Shown piece by piece: positions 16,521 to 17,658 of a stretch of DNA of 17,658 nt. The stretch comes from Russula earlei (taxonomy: Eukaryota; Basidiomycota; Agaricomycetes; Russulales; Russulaceae). The notes beneath the pieces are model-generated. The model was given only the letters and a program-made list of their open reading frames with translations. It was not told the origin of the DNA and did not search any database. Position 1 is the first letter of the stretch, and every line of letters starts with the position of its first letter. A program made the position numbers and the translations under genes. The stretch covers positions 1 through 17,658 of the forward strand of contig JAGFNK010000953.1 of assembly GCA_025769875.1 (NCBI GenBank). The letters run 5' to 3'.

Positions 16521-17658
16521 CTATATCTGCCCCATGTAGTCGCTTTCGTAGGGGGCCTAAGTACAGATGTGAAGCTTCTGATAATAAATGAAATGATAAC
16601 TCACCAGGATGGGAAGAGGGAACTCTGCCTTTACAAGCTTCTGAAAGTGGGGAGGACTTTTCGGCAACCACTGTGGGTTGTAAAAGTTCAATGGAAGACC
16701 TGGCAGCGGCGCACGCTTGCTGACACTTTTGGCCTTCGCAATGCGTTTGAAAGACCGGTTTCCACGTGAGGGGCAGAGAGACAATGGATATGATTCCACC
16801 GCTGCCCATATGTCGGCCATGGCAGGATTCAGAAAACCCATATCAAGACGCCGGAGGGTCTTAAAGCGTGAGTCTCGATTCGAATGGTTTGAATCGTCGT
16901 CGGTCTCATCATCACTTGTACCCCGAGGGCCAAGGGCGTCCAGCAATATGCCCACACGCTTCCATGTTTCTGAGTCTCTATGGCTGTTAAACTCACATAT
17001 CTTCCTCCTTCTGTAGTACGTCTATGGAAAGGTCAGTGAAAGGTGCGACGCGCCGATGAGAAGACAAACCTCCTGCCGCCTTTGATACATCCGGGCGACC
17101 TTATCTGTATATGGGCGCTTTCCTGTCCGGCAAATGTACTGCGTGCGATATAGCTTGCTCTGGCACCTCTTCCTTACATTATCCTCGGTCATCTGCGTCC
17201 AATTGTGCTGGACGGGCTGATATGCTCCCTTTTTGACGTCCGTGATAAAAGCTGTCGTGAGCAGGTCAACCACCTCCTTGTTCCATTTTCCCTTGAAGGT
17301 CTGTGTCAAGGAAACACGAGGAGCGTCGGGATTCGGGCCACCAACACCATACTGTTCGAACGCATCAACCATTCGCTTGTCGGGTTCGTCAGGGAAGAAA
17401 TCCCTTCTTGCAAGAGCACCTTTGTTATCCAGGAACTTGCGCATTGCCTCCTAGGAGAGAGACGTCAGTAGCAACAATGAATGGGAGGTAGAACTACATA
17501 CATCCACAAGTTTGTTCTGGTTTGCACGAGGAGTCTTCTTCTTACCGCGTGGGGCTGCAAAAGTGATGACAACAAAAGGTCATAGAGCCGGGAAACACAT
17601 ACGTTGGAAAGGCTTGGGAACGCCCGTGTCCAATTCGTTTCCGGTGGTACCTGGATCT
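16521..17658 (-). CDS. Uncharacterised basidiomycete protein, 5 exons, 5' partial, at least 313 aa
   Basis: I do not recognise a function. The composition matches a family I recall only as hypothetical proteins in mushroom genomes. Exons (minus): beyond 17658-17603, 17554-17502, 17450-17070, 17021-16605 and 16556-16521; the four GT-AG introns are 48, 51, 48 and 48 nt, with consistent phases 1, 0, 0 and 0. Features: a basic N-terminal part (PRGKKKTPRANQNK), then KGKWNKEVVDLLTTAFITDV, NWTQMTEDNVRKRCQSKLYR, a second basic patch (MYQRRQE-TYYRRRK across the splice), TWKRVGILLDALGPRGTSDD with an acidic run (DDETDDD), RRLDMGFLNPAMADIWAAVE and a C-terminal LPLNFYNPQW...FPLPILAPY. The helical, W- and R-rich first half suggests a Myb-like DNA-binding region, but that is a guess. 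The 5' end runs off the window. It is convergent with the transposase, 273 bp apart. Confidence 0.6.

Noticed and set aside
1..17658. CRISPR array, rRNA or tRNA genes
   Set aside because: No regularly spaced repeats, rRNA core segments or cloverleaf-like sequences were seen. The TAAGTATCTG repeat was considered as a tRNA-derived SINE head but shows no convincing A and B boxes.

Overview
The window looks like a gene-sparse, transposon-touched stretch of a mushroom-forming basidiomycete (Agaricomycetes). This is inferred from three things. There is a complete FunK1-type 'fungal-specific' protein kinase, a family hugely expanded in that class. There is a Tnp2-like (CACTA/Transposase_21 type) transposase with the N-terminal C-x-C form common there. 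The coding regions are broken by many very short (about 48-59 nt) GT-AG introns. I rebuilt the gene models by hand from reading frame, splice-site phase and recalled family motifs; nothing was searched against a database.

Layout, left to right. Positions 1-1077 are non-coding, with a possible small MITE (about 23-333), a fragment of a dispersed repeat and a short direct repeat. On the minus strand follow a 4-exon FunK1 kinase (3444..1078, 738 aa), a dispersed repeat copy (3566-3832) and a 2-exon F-box protein (5219..3867, 434 aa). On the plus strand is a small nuclear-type SAP-domain protein with a PRKKRKV signal (6070..7013, 263 aa), one of whose introns appears to be GC-AG. Convergent to it is a 6-exon Myb/SANT protein of the Reb1/Rtf1-like kind (8303..7334, 232 aa).

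The part I find most interesting is 8380-11064. A 153-aa single-exon protein (9338..8877) begins MARTKQTGR. After removal of Met this matches seven of the first eight residues of histone H3, including Lys4. It is followed by a possible Cys/His zinc motif, a long coiled coil, a basic patch and an acidic-hydrophobic C-terminus. A frameshifted relative lies next to it (11064..10433) and has lost the H3-like start. Each copy has a member of the same dispersed repeat on its 3' side at nearly the same distance, so the pair looks like a tandem duplication of about 1.6 kb in which one unit has decayed.

Positions 11065-12666 hold no gene I can support. A Tnp2-like transposase of about 1,100 codons occupies 12667-16247 on the plus strand. 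It may be dead: it has an in-frame TGA (13092-13094) and a place where either an intron or a frameshift must be assumed (about 15036-15088). It carries an internal SAP-like segment. Convergent to it, running off the right edge, is a 5-exon gene (beyond 17658..16521) of a family I know only as uncharacterised basidiomycete proteins. Apart from the H3-like protein and its relative there is no operon-like logic. Several products (SAP, Myb, H3-tail-like, transposase) are of nuclear or DNA-binding type, but a shared pathway is not shown by the sequence.
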